Notes: generated by a model from the sequence alone, not told the origin. 42,459 nt of DNA from an uncultured Ruminococcus sp. (GCA_944388405.1 CALXIQ010000023.1:1-42459), one strand, 5' to 3'; numbered from the stretch's first letter, positions 26,931-36,004 are shown. Translations and numbers: made by a program.

Positions 26931-27518
26931 TTATTCGTCACCCTCGTCGGGGTGCTTGTCGTTAAAATCGCACCTTATTTTATTAAAGGTCCAGCCGGTG
27001 GATATAACAAACACAAACAGTATTATCTTGGTTATCGTCACCACTACTCCCGCAAAGTCGGCAAACAATCCTGCGGGAAGGGCTCTGTTTAAAATGTCAA
27101 ACAGGATATTTGCCGCCGTAAAGCAGGCAAGCTTCTGCCAGCCGGAGTAAAGGCGTGAGATGTTTGATACGTCGTTTACAAGCTGGTTATTTACAATCAG
27201 CAGCTTTATAAGCTTATACAAAAACAGCATCACCGCCGCTGCACAAGCCACTCCCGCCACGACGCTGACTATGCTGAACAAAGCGCCACCGATGTCTGCA
27301 AGCTTAAGGACAAGAATCGCCACGAAGGACGCAGCCGAAACTGCCATCACCCCGTAAGCCTGCTTTTTCAAATCCCCAAAGGCACCTGAAAACGCCGATA
27401 TTTCCGAAAGTCCTCCCAGCATAAACAGCATTCCCACCAGCTTAAGGGCGTAATTTGAAGCCCAGCCCATATTAAGATGTATAACCAAAAACACATAACC
27501 TAAAGCAAAAAAATTCAT
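26931..27518 (-). CDS. Hydrophobic membrane protein of unknown function
   Basis: The protein is 195 residues from the ATG at 27518 (GGAAATGACGAC upstream; an alternative start 22 codons earlier has no better site). It has five or six membrane segments (about 5-20, 28-40, 55-75, 83-105, 140-160 and 165-185) and a charged C-terminal tail ending DKHPDEGDE. No family was recognised. It lies 129 nt before the csbB-like gene; in between, AAGGACG and CGTCCCTT (26893-26917) may form a weak terminator on the minus strand, so cotranscription is uncertain. Confidence 0.65.
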   Translation of the reverse strand: MNFFALGYVFLVIHLNMGWASNYALKLVGMLFMLGGLSEISAFSGAFGDLKKQAYGVMAVSAASFVAILVLKLADIGGALFSIVSVVAGVACAAAVMLFLYKLIKLLIVNNQLVNDVSNISRLYSGWQKLACFTAANILFDILNRALPAGLFADFAGVVVTITKIILFVFVISTGWTFNKIRCDFNDKHPDEGDE

Positions 27519-27705
27519 GTCGTCATTTCCATTCCAAGCCGAATACCATTCCACTTTACATATCATTTTAAAAGACTGTAGCATTTAACGCAGTTACACT
27601 TAAATTATATTATATTTAATTTGCGCTGTCAATGTTTTTTGCCTGTTTTCACCTAACTTTCGTTTTGAAAATTCCCCCTGCCGTCATGATTCTTATGATA
27701 CAAAG

Positions 27706-27905
27706 AAAAAAACTCCCGCCATAAAGACGGGAGCCAAAAAATAAAAAATTATAGGGGAGAAGCCAGTAGAAATCAATCTACTGAACTGTATATATGAAGG
27801 CTTGGGGTAAAAGCCATCATACCATGAAACACTGTCGGACTTCCGACTACCTATCAAAGAACCGCTCAGTAACCGTTGTCCTTTGATGTATATATGATAC
27901 CCACT
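27706..27905 (-). ncRNA. Probable structured small RNA with terminator, family unknown
   Basis: On the minus strand there is a series of five stems: ATCAAAG/CTTTGAT (27886-27880 with 27858-27852), GTCGGA/TCCGAC (27847-27834), TATGA-GGCTT with AAGCC-TCATA (about 27822-27794), CAGTAGA/TCTACTG (27783-27764), and a terminator CTCCCGTC/GGCGGGAG (27733-27713) followed by TTTTTTT. The last stem with its T run marks the 3' end, giving an RNA of roughly 180-195 nt. The four-stem layout does not look like 6S RNA, tmRNA, SRP RNA or RNase P, and no protein frame is credible. The 5' end and promoter could not be fixed. The flanking 27519-27705 contains nothing recognisable. Confidence 0.6.
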
Positions 27906-27952
27906 CAATGTGATGTGCATGTGAAAACTTGTTGTATTTAGTATGAAATTTA

Positions 27953-27981
27953 TTGAACTTTTTTTGAAGCTGTGCTATACT
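27953..27981 (+). promoter_or_regulatory. Promoter of rsmE
   Basis: TTGAAC (27953-27958) and TATACT (27976-27981) are 17 bp apart, about 80 nt before the gene. Confidence 0.65.
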
Positions 27982-28060
27982 TATTTAGAACGGCGTCATA
28001 GTCCTATTGGTATATCACAATACGACAAAACCGCCTGAGCTTATATGGAGGTACATTAAA

Positions 28061-28780
28061 ATGCCGCGTTTTTTTATAGACACGCCACAGGGGCAGAATG
28101 TTATAATTAAAGGACAGGACGCTGTTCATATAGGAAAAAGCCTGAGAATGAAAATCGGCGACGAGCTTACTCTTTGCTGCAACGGCGTTGAATATATCTC
28201 GGTTATCACGGAGATTTCCGCCGATTGGGTAAGCTGTCTTATAACCTCATCACAGCCCTCCGCCGCAGAACCCAATATACGGCTTCACCTGTTTCAGGCG
28301 CTGCCCAAATCAGACAAGATGGACTTTATCGTCCAGAAAGCCGTGGAACTGGGGGTTTGTCACATTCATCCCGTGCTTACCGAAAGATGCATTTCACGTC
28401 CTGACCTGAAAAGCGCTTCAAAGAAGCGGATTCGCTGGCAGAAGATCGCCCTCGAAGCGGCAAAGCAGAGCGGACGGGGTATAATTCCCACGGTTTCGGA
28501 TATAATACCTTTTGACGAATGTATGCCGCTGCTTGAAAGCTCCGACATTGCGCTTTTGTGTTATGAAAAAGGCGGCGTTTCGCTGAAAAGCGTTGATTTT
28601 TCTTCATGCGCCAGCGTAAGCCTTGTTATAGGAAGCGAAGGCGGCTTTGAACAAAGCGAGGTGCTCAGAGCCCAATGCTCTGGAGCGCAGATAATCTCTC
28701 TCGGCAGCCGCATATTAAGATGTGAAACCGCACCTGTTGCCGCTACCAGTATTATAATGTCCCTTACAGGCAATATGTAA
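28061..28780 (+). CDS. rsmE: 16S rRNA (uracil(1498)-N3)-methyltransferase RsmE
   Basis: RsmE methylates U1498 in the decoding region of 16S rRNA using S-adenosylmethionine. The 239-residue protein has the N-terminal PUA-like part (MPRFFIDTPQGQ, HIGKSLRMKIGDELTLC) and the C-terminal SPOUT knot with QALPKSDKMDFIVQKAVELGV (about 79-99), RWQKIALEAAKQSGR, VIGSEGGFEQSEV (about 190-202) and LGSRILRCETAPVAA, which form the SAM-binding knot. The ATG preceded by GGAGG with a 9-nt spacing was chosen over a frame extension of 18 codons. Length is typical. Confidence 0.95.
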   Translation: MPRFFIDTPQGQNVIIKGQDAVHIGKSLRMKIGDELTLCCNGVEYISVITEISADWVSCLITSSQPSAAEPNIRLHLFQALPKSDKMDFIVQKAVELGVCHIHPVLTERCISRPDLKSASKKRIRWQKIALEAAKQSGRGIIPTVSDIIPFDECMPLLESSDIALLCYEKGGVSLKSVDFSSCASVSLVIGSEGGFEQSEVLRAQCSGAQIISLGSRILRCETAPVAATSIIMSLTGNM

Positions 28781-28851
28781 ATATTCAAGCGGCATATTTG
28801 TGAGATGTGCACAAAAAATCAGAGTTATTTTTTTATTTTTTGAAAAAATAC

Positions 28852-28880
28852 TTGATTATCAGAAAAGCGTGTGGTATAAT
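28852..28880 (+). promoter_or_regulatory. Promoter of the small acidic protein
   Basis: TTGATT (28852-28857) and a consensus TATAAT (28875-28880) are separated by 17 bp, about 87 nt before the start codon. Confidence 0.8.
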
Positions 28881-28966
28881 GAATTTAAACTGATACGGTA
28901 AACCTGCAATGCTTGTAAATACATCAGCTGCTTCGTATCGGAATGAAATCAAAGGAGTGTTTGAAC

Positions 28967-29242
28967 ATGGGTAACGGATTGAAAATATTTGCTGCTATCG
29001 GAGCTGTTGCTGCCGGCGCTGCCGCAATTTTTGCATTGAAAAAGCGTAAGGAGCTTCAGAATTACGATTACGAAGAACTTGACGACGATTTTGACGACTG
29101 CGATTGCGATTGTGCAGACTGCGCCGGCGAGGAAGCTTCCGATGACAAGGCTGCCGACGATGAGGAAGCCCCCAAGGTTACCGACGACACGGAAGCCGAC
29201 CTTGATAACATTGAGGATACGGTTGAAGAGGTTGACAAGTAA
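28967..29242 (+). CDS. Small acidic membrane-anchored protein
   Basis: The protein is 91 residues from the ATG that follows AAGGAG. It has one N-terminal hydrophobic helix (about 5-24, rich in Ala and Gly) with a KKRK stop-transfer, followed by a strongly acidic tail including a Cys/Asp run (DCDCDCADCAGEE at about 45-57) and many Asp/Glu residues to the end. The helix followed by KKRKE suggests the acidic tail is cytoplasmic. No known family is recognised. The four closely spaced Cys residues could bind metal or form disulfides. It is monocistronic, with its own promoter and terminator. Confidence 0.75.
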   Translation: MGNGLKIFAAIGAVAAGAAAIFALKKRKELQNYDYEELDDDFDDCDCDCADCAGEEASDDKAADDEEAPKVTDDTEADLDNIEDTVEEVDK

Positions 29243-29270
29243 CCGAAATTTTAAGTTTAAGATTTTATCG

Positions 29271-29304
29271 CAAAAAAGACTGCTTTCATGCGGTCTTTTT
29301 TGTT
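29271..29304 (+). terminator. Terminator of the small acidic protein gene
   Basis: AAAAAAGACTGC and GCGGTCTTTTTT (29272-29301) form a stem with one G-U pair, with a trailing T-rich tract. Confidence 0.85.
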
Positions 29305-29316
29305 TTCCCCACACGT

Positions 29317-29359
29317 GAACAATCCGTGAGAATGTCTTTTGACATTTCACGGATTGTTC
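29317..29359. terminator. Long perfect hairpin between convergent genes
   Basis: GAACAATCCGTGA (29317-29329) pairs with TCACGGATTGTTC (29347-29359); after a single bulged G, AATGTC pairs with GACATT around a TTTT loop. This 19-bp stem lies between the acidic protein gene and the stop codon of the beta-helix gene. It probably ends transcription of the latter, although the minus-strand T tract is weak. Confidence 0.7.
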
Positions 29360-29368
29360 TTTATCCTC

Positions 29369-31876
29369 TTATTTAAGACCCGACCACACGCCGTAGATTC
29401 TGGTGCCGTCCACCACGCTGTAGGACCTTACGCCTATAAGATAGGTCTGTCTTACGGTAAAGGAATCAAGGCTTATTTGTATAGGGGTTTTCAGCTCGTC
29501 TGAATCCGCCAGTGAAATGTAATCATTGGTTTTGCACACCACGCTGTAGGATATATCTGAGCTTCTCTTGCTTACGGCTGCCGACGGCTTTGCCGTTGAC
29601 GCCTTGACCTTGGTGGAATCCTGAGCCATGGGAATAATGCCAAATTCCCTTGTTACCTCGCCGCAGTATTCGCCCAGAGCCACAATTTTCAATGTGGCGG
29701 TTCCGATGTTTATGTTGTTTGAATATTCCACCTTATAATCAAGCTTTGGTCTGAGGGTTATGCCGTCAACAGTTACCGTTATATTCTGCGTTCTGGCATT
29801 TCCCGTATAAGCCATTTCGGACTGCATAGCTATCTCAGCATTTTCAAGCGAGGTTTTTGTTTTAACCTCAAAATCCTCTGCAGCATTTCCGTACTGCTTG
29901 TTTTCACCCTCAAGCACATATGGGACAATTTTATAGAAGTACAAAGTTCTCACCGTAAGTCCCGAGTCGGAAAAGCTTGCGTCAACAAGGTCGGAAACCA
30001 GTTCATATTCTCCCTTGCTACCCGATTTGCGGTACACTTCATAGCCGTCCGCTTCGCTCTGAGCCGCCCACGAAACAACCGCCGTGTTCTCGGTTATCTC
30101 CGATGCGGCAACGCCCGACGGAGCGCTTAAGGTACAATATGAGCCTTCGCCGACCGCAACGTTTCTGTCATTCTCGCTGAACGTACTTCCGCTTACGTCC
30201 GCCTTGCTCTGCGCCGTAATGCAGATTCCTCTTGCACTTTGACTTACGGAATTGTCTTTACAGCTTATGCCGTCCACGGTTTTATCGGAAATACTTATTC
30301 CCGACGCCTTTGCAGACACCACCGAATTTCCGTCAATCGTTATGCTCTCGCAGGAATTTTTGACGATAATTCCGCACTGCTCAGACTTTTTCACAGTATT
30401 ACCCGAAATTTCCGACTCGCTTACCGAATTGATAAGACATATGCCCGAGCCTGTGGAGTTGCTGACGGTATTATCGCTTACTTCAAAAATTTTGCCGCCG
30501 CTGATTCTGATTCCGTCGCCGCTGCTTCCCGAAACGGAATTTGACAAAACGGTTGTCTTTTTGCTTCTTACAATATCAATCAGATTTGCGCCTTTAACGC
30601 AATTGCCATCGCTTTTGCTTACAGTATTTTCGGAAATGACGCAGTCTACGGCGTCGTCAAGAATAATCGCTTCTGCCGCCGAGATGATTTCATTACCGCT
30701 TATCTTAACTCCCCTCACCCTGTAATCATGGTCGGGCAGCTTTGTTCCCTCAACCTTTTTGCCGTAGATTCTGATTGCATAAGGCTGAGAAGCGGTTGAG
30801 GTTATGACTGTCTTTATTACGTTTCCTGTTATCAACGTCCGGGCGTCGTCGTTTATATTGCTTTCTCCCGCTTCATATCCGCCATCTGTCGGCTCGAAAT
30901 AGTTGGTGGAACCGTCCTCGCTCATGTACATAAAATCTATGCCCATTCCCACATCGGTCATAACGTTATCCTCAATGGTGCAGTTCTTATGGTTGTACAT
31001 TATAATGCAAACATCACGAATATTTTCAAAGGTGTTGTTTTGTATAAGGGTGTTTGTATAATATTTCCCCAGAACAGCCGAATGTGAACCGATTGCTCTG
31101 CAAAGGTCGGTAAACTCACAGTCCTTTATAACCACATTGTTTGTAGCGGTATCGTCAAAGGGCTCGTATTCAATAAACAGCTCGGAATTGTTCATAACGT
31201 CAAGCTGGATAGCCTCTTTCAGCTGACTTCCGCTGTAGCCGCTGAAGGTGCAACCCTCTATTGTTAAGCCTTCTATTCCTCCCAGCTCAAGATGATGACC
31301 GTTTTTGTTGTTTACAACCGCCGTGTTTTTAAACACAATGTTTCTGGCATGACCTATTCGTATATTTGAAAAATACTCCATTCCGTTATATTCAGAGGTG
31401 TTTCCGTCCCATGTGCCGCCCTCTATGATTATATTTCGGTCAGCATCATATCCTCCGCCGCCGAACTGCTTGGTGTTTTTAAGCATGCAGCCGCTGTCAA
31501 AGCATTTTTTTATAACCGCTCCGTCCTCAAGATACAGCCAGGTGTTGCTGTAAATTCTCAAGGTTCTTGAGATTCTGTACTCTCCCGCAGGGACAACCAC
31601 CTTCACCTGAAGGGTATCCGAAGCGTTATCTCTTGCATAATCAAGGGCATCCTGAATTACGCCCGCCCAGTTGGTTTCGCCTCCTTCCTCTGACTTATCC
31701 TCCTGCACGGTTATTTCCACGTATCCGTCGGAATACTCAGGGAGCTGTGCGCCGGAGGTTTCAACCGCCCCCTTTATCTGGGAGACATCGTAAGCCACTG
31801 CTGCCGACGAAAAAATCTGCAGCATCACTGCCGCAGTTATCATGTAAATAATAAGCTTTGCTTTTTTGCCTTTCAT
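29369..31876 (-). CDS. Secreted parallel beta-helix protein (pectate lyase-like) with fibronectin III domain
   Basis: The protein is 835 residues, exported by a signal peptide (about 1-28: basic KGKKAK, hydrophobic core, cleavage near SSAAVA). Residues about 50-600 are a right-handed parallel beta-helix with many repeats of the NxVxxSxGxGIxI type (for example GSGICLINSVSESEISGNTV and GDGIRISGGK), as in pectate lyases and other polysaccharide lyases. A fibronectin type III-like domain follows (about 610-705: SGVAASEITENTAVVSW, DGYEVYRKSGS, YFYKIVPY), then a C-terminal beta region. No cohesin, dockerin or sorting signal was seen. The start is fixed by the promoter at 31941-31969: a longer in-frame Met would lie upstream of the transcript start. 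The polysaccharide attacked or bound is unknown. Confidence 0.82.
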   Translation of the reverse strand: MKGKKAKLIIYMITAAVMLQIFSSAAVAYDVSQIKGAVETSGAQLPEYSDGYVEITVQEDKSEEGGETNWAGVIQDALDYARDNASDTLQVKVVVPAGEYRISRTLRIYSNTWLYLEDGAVIKKCFDSGCMLKNTKQFGGGGYDADRNIIIEGGTWDGNTSEYNGMEYFSNIRIGHARNIVFKNTAVVNNKNGHHLELGGIEGLTIEGCTFSGYSGSQLKEAIQLDVMNNSELFIEYEPFDDTATNNVVIKDCEFTDLCRAIGSHSAVLGKYYTNTLIQNNTFENIRDVCIIMYNHKNCTIEDNVMTDVGMGIDFMYMSEDGSTNYFEPTDGGYEAGESNINDDARTLITGNVIKTVITSTASQPYAIRIYGKKVEGTKLPDHDYRVRGVKISGNEIISAAEAIILDDAVDCVISENTVSKSDGNCVKGANLIDIVRSKKTTVLSNSVSGSSGDGIRISGGKIFEVSDNTVSNSTGSGICLINSVSESEISGNTVKKSEQCGIIVKNSCESITIDGNSVVSAKASGISISDKTVDGISCKDNSVSQSARGICITAQSKADVSGSTFSENDRNVAVGEGSYCTLSAPSGVAASEITENTAVVSWAAQSEADGYEVYRKSGSKGEYELVSDLVDASFSDSGLTVRTLYFYKIVPYVLEGENKQYGNAAEDFEVKTKTSLENAEIAMQSEMAYTGNARTQNITVTVDGITLRPKLDYKVEYSNNINIGTATLKIVALGEYCGEVTREFGIIPMAQDSTKVKASTAKPSAAVSKRSSDISYSVVCKTNDYISLADSDELKTPIQISLDSFTVRQTYLIGVRSYSVVDGTRIYGVWSGLK

Positions 31877-31940
31877 TGCGTAAAAATTCCTCCATCTGAA
31901 CGCTGTGTTTCTCTCAAGTTTTTGCAGGCTGATGTAATTA

Positions 31941-31969
31941 ATTATAAGCCTTTTAAATTTATTTGTCAA
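31941..31969 (-). promoter_or_regulatory. Promoter of the beta-helix gene
   Basis: On the minus strand TTGACA (31969-31964) and TATAAT (31946-31941), both consensus, are exactly 17 bp apart. Confidence 0.88.
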
Positions 31970-32223
31970 GAATACCTTAAAGTCTGAAAAGGTTTACAAA
32001 TATTTTTGTGCAGTTTAATAAAAAATCAGAGGTTTTTTATGCACTTTCACAAAATATAAATTAACGTCCCTGCATAGACGAGCCATTATTGTTCATAGGA
32101 TAGAAATACCGATAAACGCGCAAGACAGGTTAAAAAGCTTAAAGGCGAGCTTGCCGACCTATTCTGCATTTAAGCTATCGGGGAAAGGAGCAACGTTTCC
32201 CAAGCGGGAGCGTAATCAATGCT
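31970..32223. other. Intergenic region between the beta-helix gene and sigK
   Basis: The region contains no credible complete gene. A short in-frame stretch on the + strand (about 32103-32172) reads DRNTDKRARQVKKLKGELAD and then ends LFCI-stop, without a start codon; it could be a gene remnant. CATAGGAT (32094-32101) resembles the -10 of sporulation sigma-E promoters, which normally drive sigK, but the -35 part is not convincing. Confidence 0.4.
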
Positions 32224-32907
32224 ATGCTTCAGATAATAATACAGTTTCTCAGCAGTCATTTTCTGTTTTTTGCCCTGCATTTTGACGGCAGAAATACTTT
32301 TCCCAAGCCCCTTTCGGCAAGGGAGGAGCGGGAATGTTTCGAGAAAATTTCCCAAGGAGACAAAGCGGCAAAGGATAAGCTTATCGAGCACAACCTAAGA
32401 CTGGTGGCTCACATTATAAAAAAATACTACTCCGCCTCAAAGGACCAGGAGGACCTTATTTCAATCGGAACGATAGGCCTTATAAAAGCGGTTTCAACCT
32501 TTGATTACACCAAAGGCTGCCGCTTTGCCACCTATGCTTCCAGATGTGTTGAGAATGAAATACTCATGCACTTCCGCTCCCTGAAAAAATCCGCAGGGGA
32601 GCTTCATTTCGACGAGCCTATCGAAACGGACAAAAACGGAAACCAGCTTGCGCTTATTGACATCATCTCCGACGGCAGCAACGTTTGCGACAGTATAGAG
32701 CTTATTATGTCCTCCGAAAGACTTTATAAGCTGGTGGACAAATATCTGGACGAACGAGAATCGCAAATCATAATTATGAGATACGGTCTTTTCAACAGCC
32801 GTCCCCTTACCCAGCGGGAGGTGGCGCAAAAGCTTAACATCTCCCGCTCCTATGTTTCAAGAATCGAGAAAAAAGCACTACAGACCTTAAAATCCCATAT
32901 GAACTGA
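32224..32907 (+). CDS. sigK: Sporulation sigma factor SigK
   Basis: This RNA polymerase sigma factor directs late mother-cell transcription during sporulation. The 227-residue protein has a hydrophobic pro-sequence-like N-terminus (LQIIIQFLSSHFLFFALHF), then the sigma-70 region 2 (LIEHNLRLVAHIIKKYY, DLISIGTIGLIKAVSTFDYTKGCRFATYASRCVENEI) and region 4 with an HTH (SRPLTQREVAQKLNISRSYVSRIEKKALQTLK). KPLSAREERE is typical of SigK. The gene is continuous, so it is not split by a skin-type prophage element as in Bacillus subtilis and some clostridia. Together with spoVAD/E it shows that the organism has sporulation genes. Confidence 0.92.
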   Translation: MLQIIIQFLSSHFLFFALHFDGRNTFPKPLSAREERECFEKISQGDKAAKDKLIEHNLRLVAHIIKKYYSASKDQEDLISIGTIGLIKAVSTFDYTKGCRFATYASRCVENEILMHFRSLKKSAGELHFDEPIETDKNGNQLALIDIISDGSNVCDSIELIMSSERLYKLVDKYLDERESQIIIMRYGLFNSRPLTQREVAQKLNISRSYVSRIEKKALQTLKSHMN

Positions 32908-32924
32908 CTATGCGGCATAAAAAA

Positions 32925-32958
32925 GCGATCTGCACCAAAATGCAGACCGCCTTTGTAA
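32925..32958. terminator. Terminator between sigK and the MutS-like gene
   Basis: AAAGCGATCTGC and GCAGACCGCCTTT form a stem with one mismatch between the two convergent stop codons. Confidence 0.7.
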
Positions 32959-32961
32959 AAA

Positions 32962-34641
32962 TCAGCTGTTTTTTATTTTTTGTATGTCTATGCCGAATTG
33001 CTTGAATATCGTCTTGGCGTAGCTGTTTTCCGACGGAAGTCCGTGCTCAGCTTTGTACATACGCTTCTGGGTGGCTTCGTCGGTGTGCATAACAAGGCTT
33101 GCCGTTCTGGATTTTACCCCCGGCTCGCCGTTAAACTCATCGCACATATAAGCTAAATCGGTAAGGTGGGTAGCAAAGAACCCCCTCGCTCCGATAAAGG
33201 TGAAAATCTTCACCAGCTCCGAGGCAATGTCCACGCACTCCTTGGGGGTGGTGCTTTGTATCGACTCGTTCATAATCAGCAGACTGTTCTGGGTTATGGT
33301 GTCGCTTATGGTTTTGAACTCCTTTATCTCCATTGTGAAGCGGCTGGTGTTTATGCCCGTCTGCTCCTCCTTGGGGAAGTGGGTGTATATAAAATCCACC
33401 GGGGAGATTGTGCAGCTTTCCGCTGGCACATAAAGCCCCGCCTGCGCAAGCAGCTGGCAAAGTCCCACAGCTCTGATAAAGGTGGTTTTTCCTCCGTTGT
33501 TTGCGCCGGTGAGAATAAAGAATCTCTCGCTGTCGTTCATTGAAACGTCATTTGTAACCAGCAGCTCCTCTCCCACGGCATTGCGGTTTCTTAAAATTGC
33601 CGACTTAAACAGGCACAAGTCAAAAACGCCTTTAATTTCAGCTTCCCTACGCTCCATAGGCAGCAGCTTGGGACGGCACATTTTCAGACCCTTATGCTCC
33701 GCCAGCTGGATAAGCTTTATTGCTCCGTCGTAAAAATCCAGCTGCTCTTCAAGTCCTGCCAGGTCGTCGAAGCTGACAAGACGGTAGCTTTTAAGCGCCT
33801 GAGCAAGCCGTTCCTTGAAATCATCGGTGATTTTTTCAAGCCCTTTAAACAGCTTGCGGTCGATTTCGTTTATCGCCTTGTCTCCGTCGTCGGAGCGGTT
33901 GGACATATATTTGCGGAACAGACTTCCCTGCACCTGATTGTCGTTTCTCTTGGCGTTCATGTAAAGCAGTTTTTCAAACACCGACGGCTTCTCGATATAC
34001 TCGGTGTCGGAGTATCCCACAATTCCTGCGCTGATAGGCACCATTCGCTCGTCAAAGTTTATCGCCACCGTTACGCTTTTGATTTTTGACTTTATGGCTT
34101 CCTTGAGAGAGTACACAATCTCCTTCACCTGTATGAAATCACCGCTTGAATAGATAGCCTCAAAGTGCTTGAAAAGCCCCGTCAGCGCCGCCGATTTGAT
34201 ATTATCATGCTTTTTCTCGTAAAAATCGTGCATACTTTCAACGCAGTTTATGTAGCACAAAAAGCCGTCCAGCTGAGTCTGAAATTCGTCGAAGGAATCG
34301 GGCTCGGTGAATTTGCGCATATTGCTTCTGTCGTTGTCAAGCATATCACGTATTATCTTGTACAGCACCGGCATAAGCCGTGGGTCGGCAAGAAAATCGT
34401 CGATGGCGTCAAGCCTGTAGTTTATTATCTCCTCGTCAGTGTTAAGCTCGGTGAGTATCTGCACCGTCCTGAACTGGTTGGTCTGGCAGATAAATGAAGC
34501 CACCTGCGCCACCTCGAGGTTTTCAATGTAATCCTGTGGCAGCCGTTCAAGGGCAAACCGCCTTGCCTTGACCTGCTCCCGCTTTTCCGGGGAGGGGTAC
34601 AGCAAATCCACTAAAGATTTTCTGTTTTCAGGGTTTTTCAT
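32962..34641 (-). CDS. MutS-like ATPase (MutS domain V family)
   Basis: The 559-residue protein lacks the mismatch-recognition domain of MutS1. It has a helical lever/core-like region (about 40-330) and a C-terminal MutS-type ABC ATPase: Walker A GANNGGKTT (379-387), the MutS-type THFPKEEQTGINTSRFTMEIKEF segment (roughly 427-449), a Walker B-like LLIMNES with Asn458-Glu459 in place of the usual Asp-Glu, and a final His in ATHLTDLA. Related Firmicute MutS-like proteins also carry an MNE motif, so the substitution may be a family trait rather than decay. The role in DNA metabolism is undefined. It stands alone, 21 nt after a shared terminator with sigK. Confidence 0.82.
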   Translation of the reverse strand: MKNPENRKSLVDLLYPSPEKREQVKARRFALERLPQDYIENLEVAQVASFICQTNQFRTVQILTELNTDEEIINYRLDAIDDFLADPRLMPVLYKIIRDMLDNDRSNMRKFTEPDSFDEFQTQLDGFLCYINCVESMHDFYEKKHDNIKSAALTGLFKHFEAIYSSGDFIQVKEIVYSLKEAIKSKIKSVTVAINFDERMVPISAGIVGYSDTEYIEKPSVFEKLLYMNAKRNDNQVQGSLFRKYMSNRSDDGDKAINEIDRKLFKGLEKITDDFKERLAQALKSYRLVSFDDLAGLEEQLDFYDGAIKLIQLAEHKGLKMCRPKLLPMERREAEIKGVFDLCLFKSAILRNRNAVGEELLVTNDVSMNDSERFFILTGANNGGKTTFIRAVGLCQLLAQAGLYVPAESCTISPVDFIYTHFPKEEQTGINTSRFTMEIKEFKTISDTITQNSLLIMNESIQSTTPKECVDIASELVKIFTFIGARGFFATHLTDLAYMCDEFNGEPGVKSRTASLVMHTDEATQKRMYKAEHGLPSENSYAKTIFKQFGIDIQKIKNS

Positions 34642-34711
34642 AGCAAGCTCCTTTCTGTCTGTTGTTTTTGATAATACTATTATATATCAAAAACGCCGCT
34701 GTTTCAAGGGT

Positions 34712-34752
34712 AAAAGCAAAAAGCCGCCTCCGACAATCATGTCAGAAGCAGC
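34712..34752 (-). terminator. Terminator of the tyrS operon
   Basis: On the minus strand a 12-bp stem with several G-U pairs (34752-34741 with 34734-34723) is followed by TTTTTGCTTTT. Confidence 0.85.
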
Positions 34753-34772
34753 CTTACCGCAATTCTGTAGTT

Positions 34773-35990
34773 TTACGCTTTGGAAACCTTATGGAATACC
34801 TTTTTACCCTTTTTGATAATCACAGGCTCGGTAATGTCAACCATGCCCTTTGGGTCGGTGAATTTTTCATCGTTCACAGCGATTCCGTTCTGAGTAACAA
34901 GACGTCTTGCCTCGCTGTTGGAGGGGGCAAGTCCCGTCTTTACCAGCAGAGTAAGAATACCAATTTTTCCGTCCTCAAGCTCGTCAGCAGGGATTTCGGT
35001 GGAAGGCATATCGGCGCTGTCGCCGCCCGCTCCGAAGAGGGCTTTTGCCGCTTCGAGGGCTTTGTTTGCTTCCTCCTCACCGTGAACAAGCTTTGTAAGC
35101 TCGTAAGCCAGCAGCTCTTTCGCCTTGTTGTACTGCGCACCCTCCATTGTCTTTTCCATTTCCTCTATTTCTTCGATAGGAACAAAGGTAAGCATTTTAA
35201 GGCACTTGATAACATCTGCATCGGCAACGTTTCTCCAGTACTGGAAAAACTCATAGGGGGAAGTCTTTTCGGGGTCAAGCCATACTGCGCCTTTTTCGGT
35301 CTTGCCCATCTTCTTGCCCTCTGAGTTAAGCAGCAGGGTTATGGTCATAGCATATGCGTCCTTGCCCAGCTTCTTTCTGATAAGCTCTGTGCCGCCCAGC
35401 ATATTCGCCCACTGGTCGTCGCCGCCGAACTGCATATTGCAGCCGTAATCCTGGAACAGCTTATAAAAGTCGTAGGACTGCATTATCATGTAGTTAAATT
35501 CCAGGAAGGTAAGACCTCTTTCCATTCTCTGCTTGTAGCACTCAAAGGTAAGCATTTTGTTTACCGAAAAGCAGGCTCCAACCTCTCTCAGCACGTCAAC
35601 ATATTTCAGATCCAGCAGCCAGTCGGCGTTGTTTACCACAATAGCCTTGCCCTCTGAAAAGTCGATAAAACGGCTCATCTGCTTTTTGAAGCACTCTACG
35701 TTGTGCTGAATGGTTTCGGGAGTGAGCATTTTTCTCATGTCCGTTTTGCCGGAAGGGTCGCCTATCATTCCAGTTCCGCCGCCAAGCAGGGCTATTGGCT
35801 TGTTTCCTGCCATCTGCAAACGCTTCATAAGGCAGAGCGCCATAAAGTGACCGACGTGCAGCGAATCGGCAGTGGGGTCGAAGCCGATGTAGAAGGTGGC
35901 TTTTCCTGCGTTGATAAGTTCCTTTATCTCCTCCTCGTCGGTAAGCTGAGCGAGAAGTCCTCTCCTCTGAAGTTCTTCAAACAATGTCAT
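34773..35990 (-). CDS. tyrS: Tyrosyl-tRNA synthetase
   Basis: This class I aminoacyl-tRNA synthetase charges tRNA-Tyr. The 405-residue protein has the HIGH motif as HVGH (45-48), the tyrosine-binding [43 protein letters not shown], the KMSKS equivalent KMGKT (227-231), and a C-terminal S4 RNA-binding domain (about 340-400: [21 protein letters not shown]). The length is typical. It lies 14 nt after the GNAT acetyltransferase gene, and both are downstream of a T-box leader, so it should be induced when tRNA-Tyr is uncharged. A GAGG site precedes the ATG. Confidence 0.96.
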   Translation of the reverse strand: MTLFEELQRRGLLAQLTDEEEIKELINAGKATFYIGFDPTADSLHVGHFMALCLMKRLQMAGNKPIALLGGGTGMIGDPSGKTDMRKMLTPETIQHNVECFKKQMSRFIDFSEGKAIVVNNADWLLDLKYVDVLREVGACFSVNKMLTFECYKQRMERGLTFLEFNYMIMQSYDFYKLFQDYGCNMQFGGDDQWANMLGGTELIRKKLGKDAYAMTITLLLNSEGKKMGKTEKGAVWLDPEKTSPYEFFQYWRNVADADVIKCLKMLTFVPIEEIEEMEKTMEGAQYNKAKELLAYELTKLVHGEEEANKALEAAKALFGAGGDSADMPSTEIPADELEDGKIGILTLLVKTGLAPSNSEARRLVTQNGIAVNDEKFTDPKGMVDITEPVIIKKGKKVFHKVSKA

Positions 35991-36004
35991 TTTTTATTCC
36001 TCCA

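Noticed and set aside
27706..27905. 6S RNA as identity of the structured RNA
   Set aside because: 6S RNA is one long interrupted helix with a central bubble; here there are separate consecutive stems and the ends do not pair well.
27693..27920. Minus-strand frame of 75 codons over the structured RNA
   Set aside because: It has no ribosome-binding site and runs through the terminator hairpin; the stems explain the sequence better.
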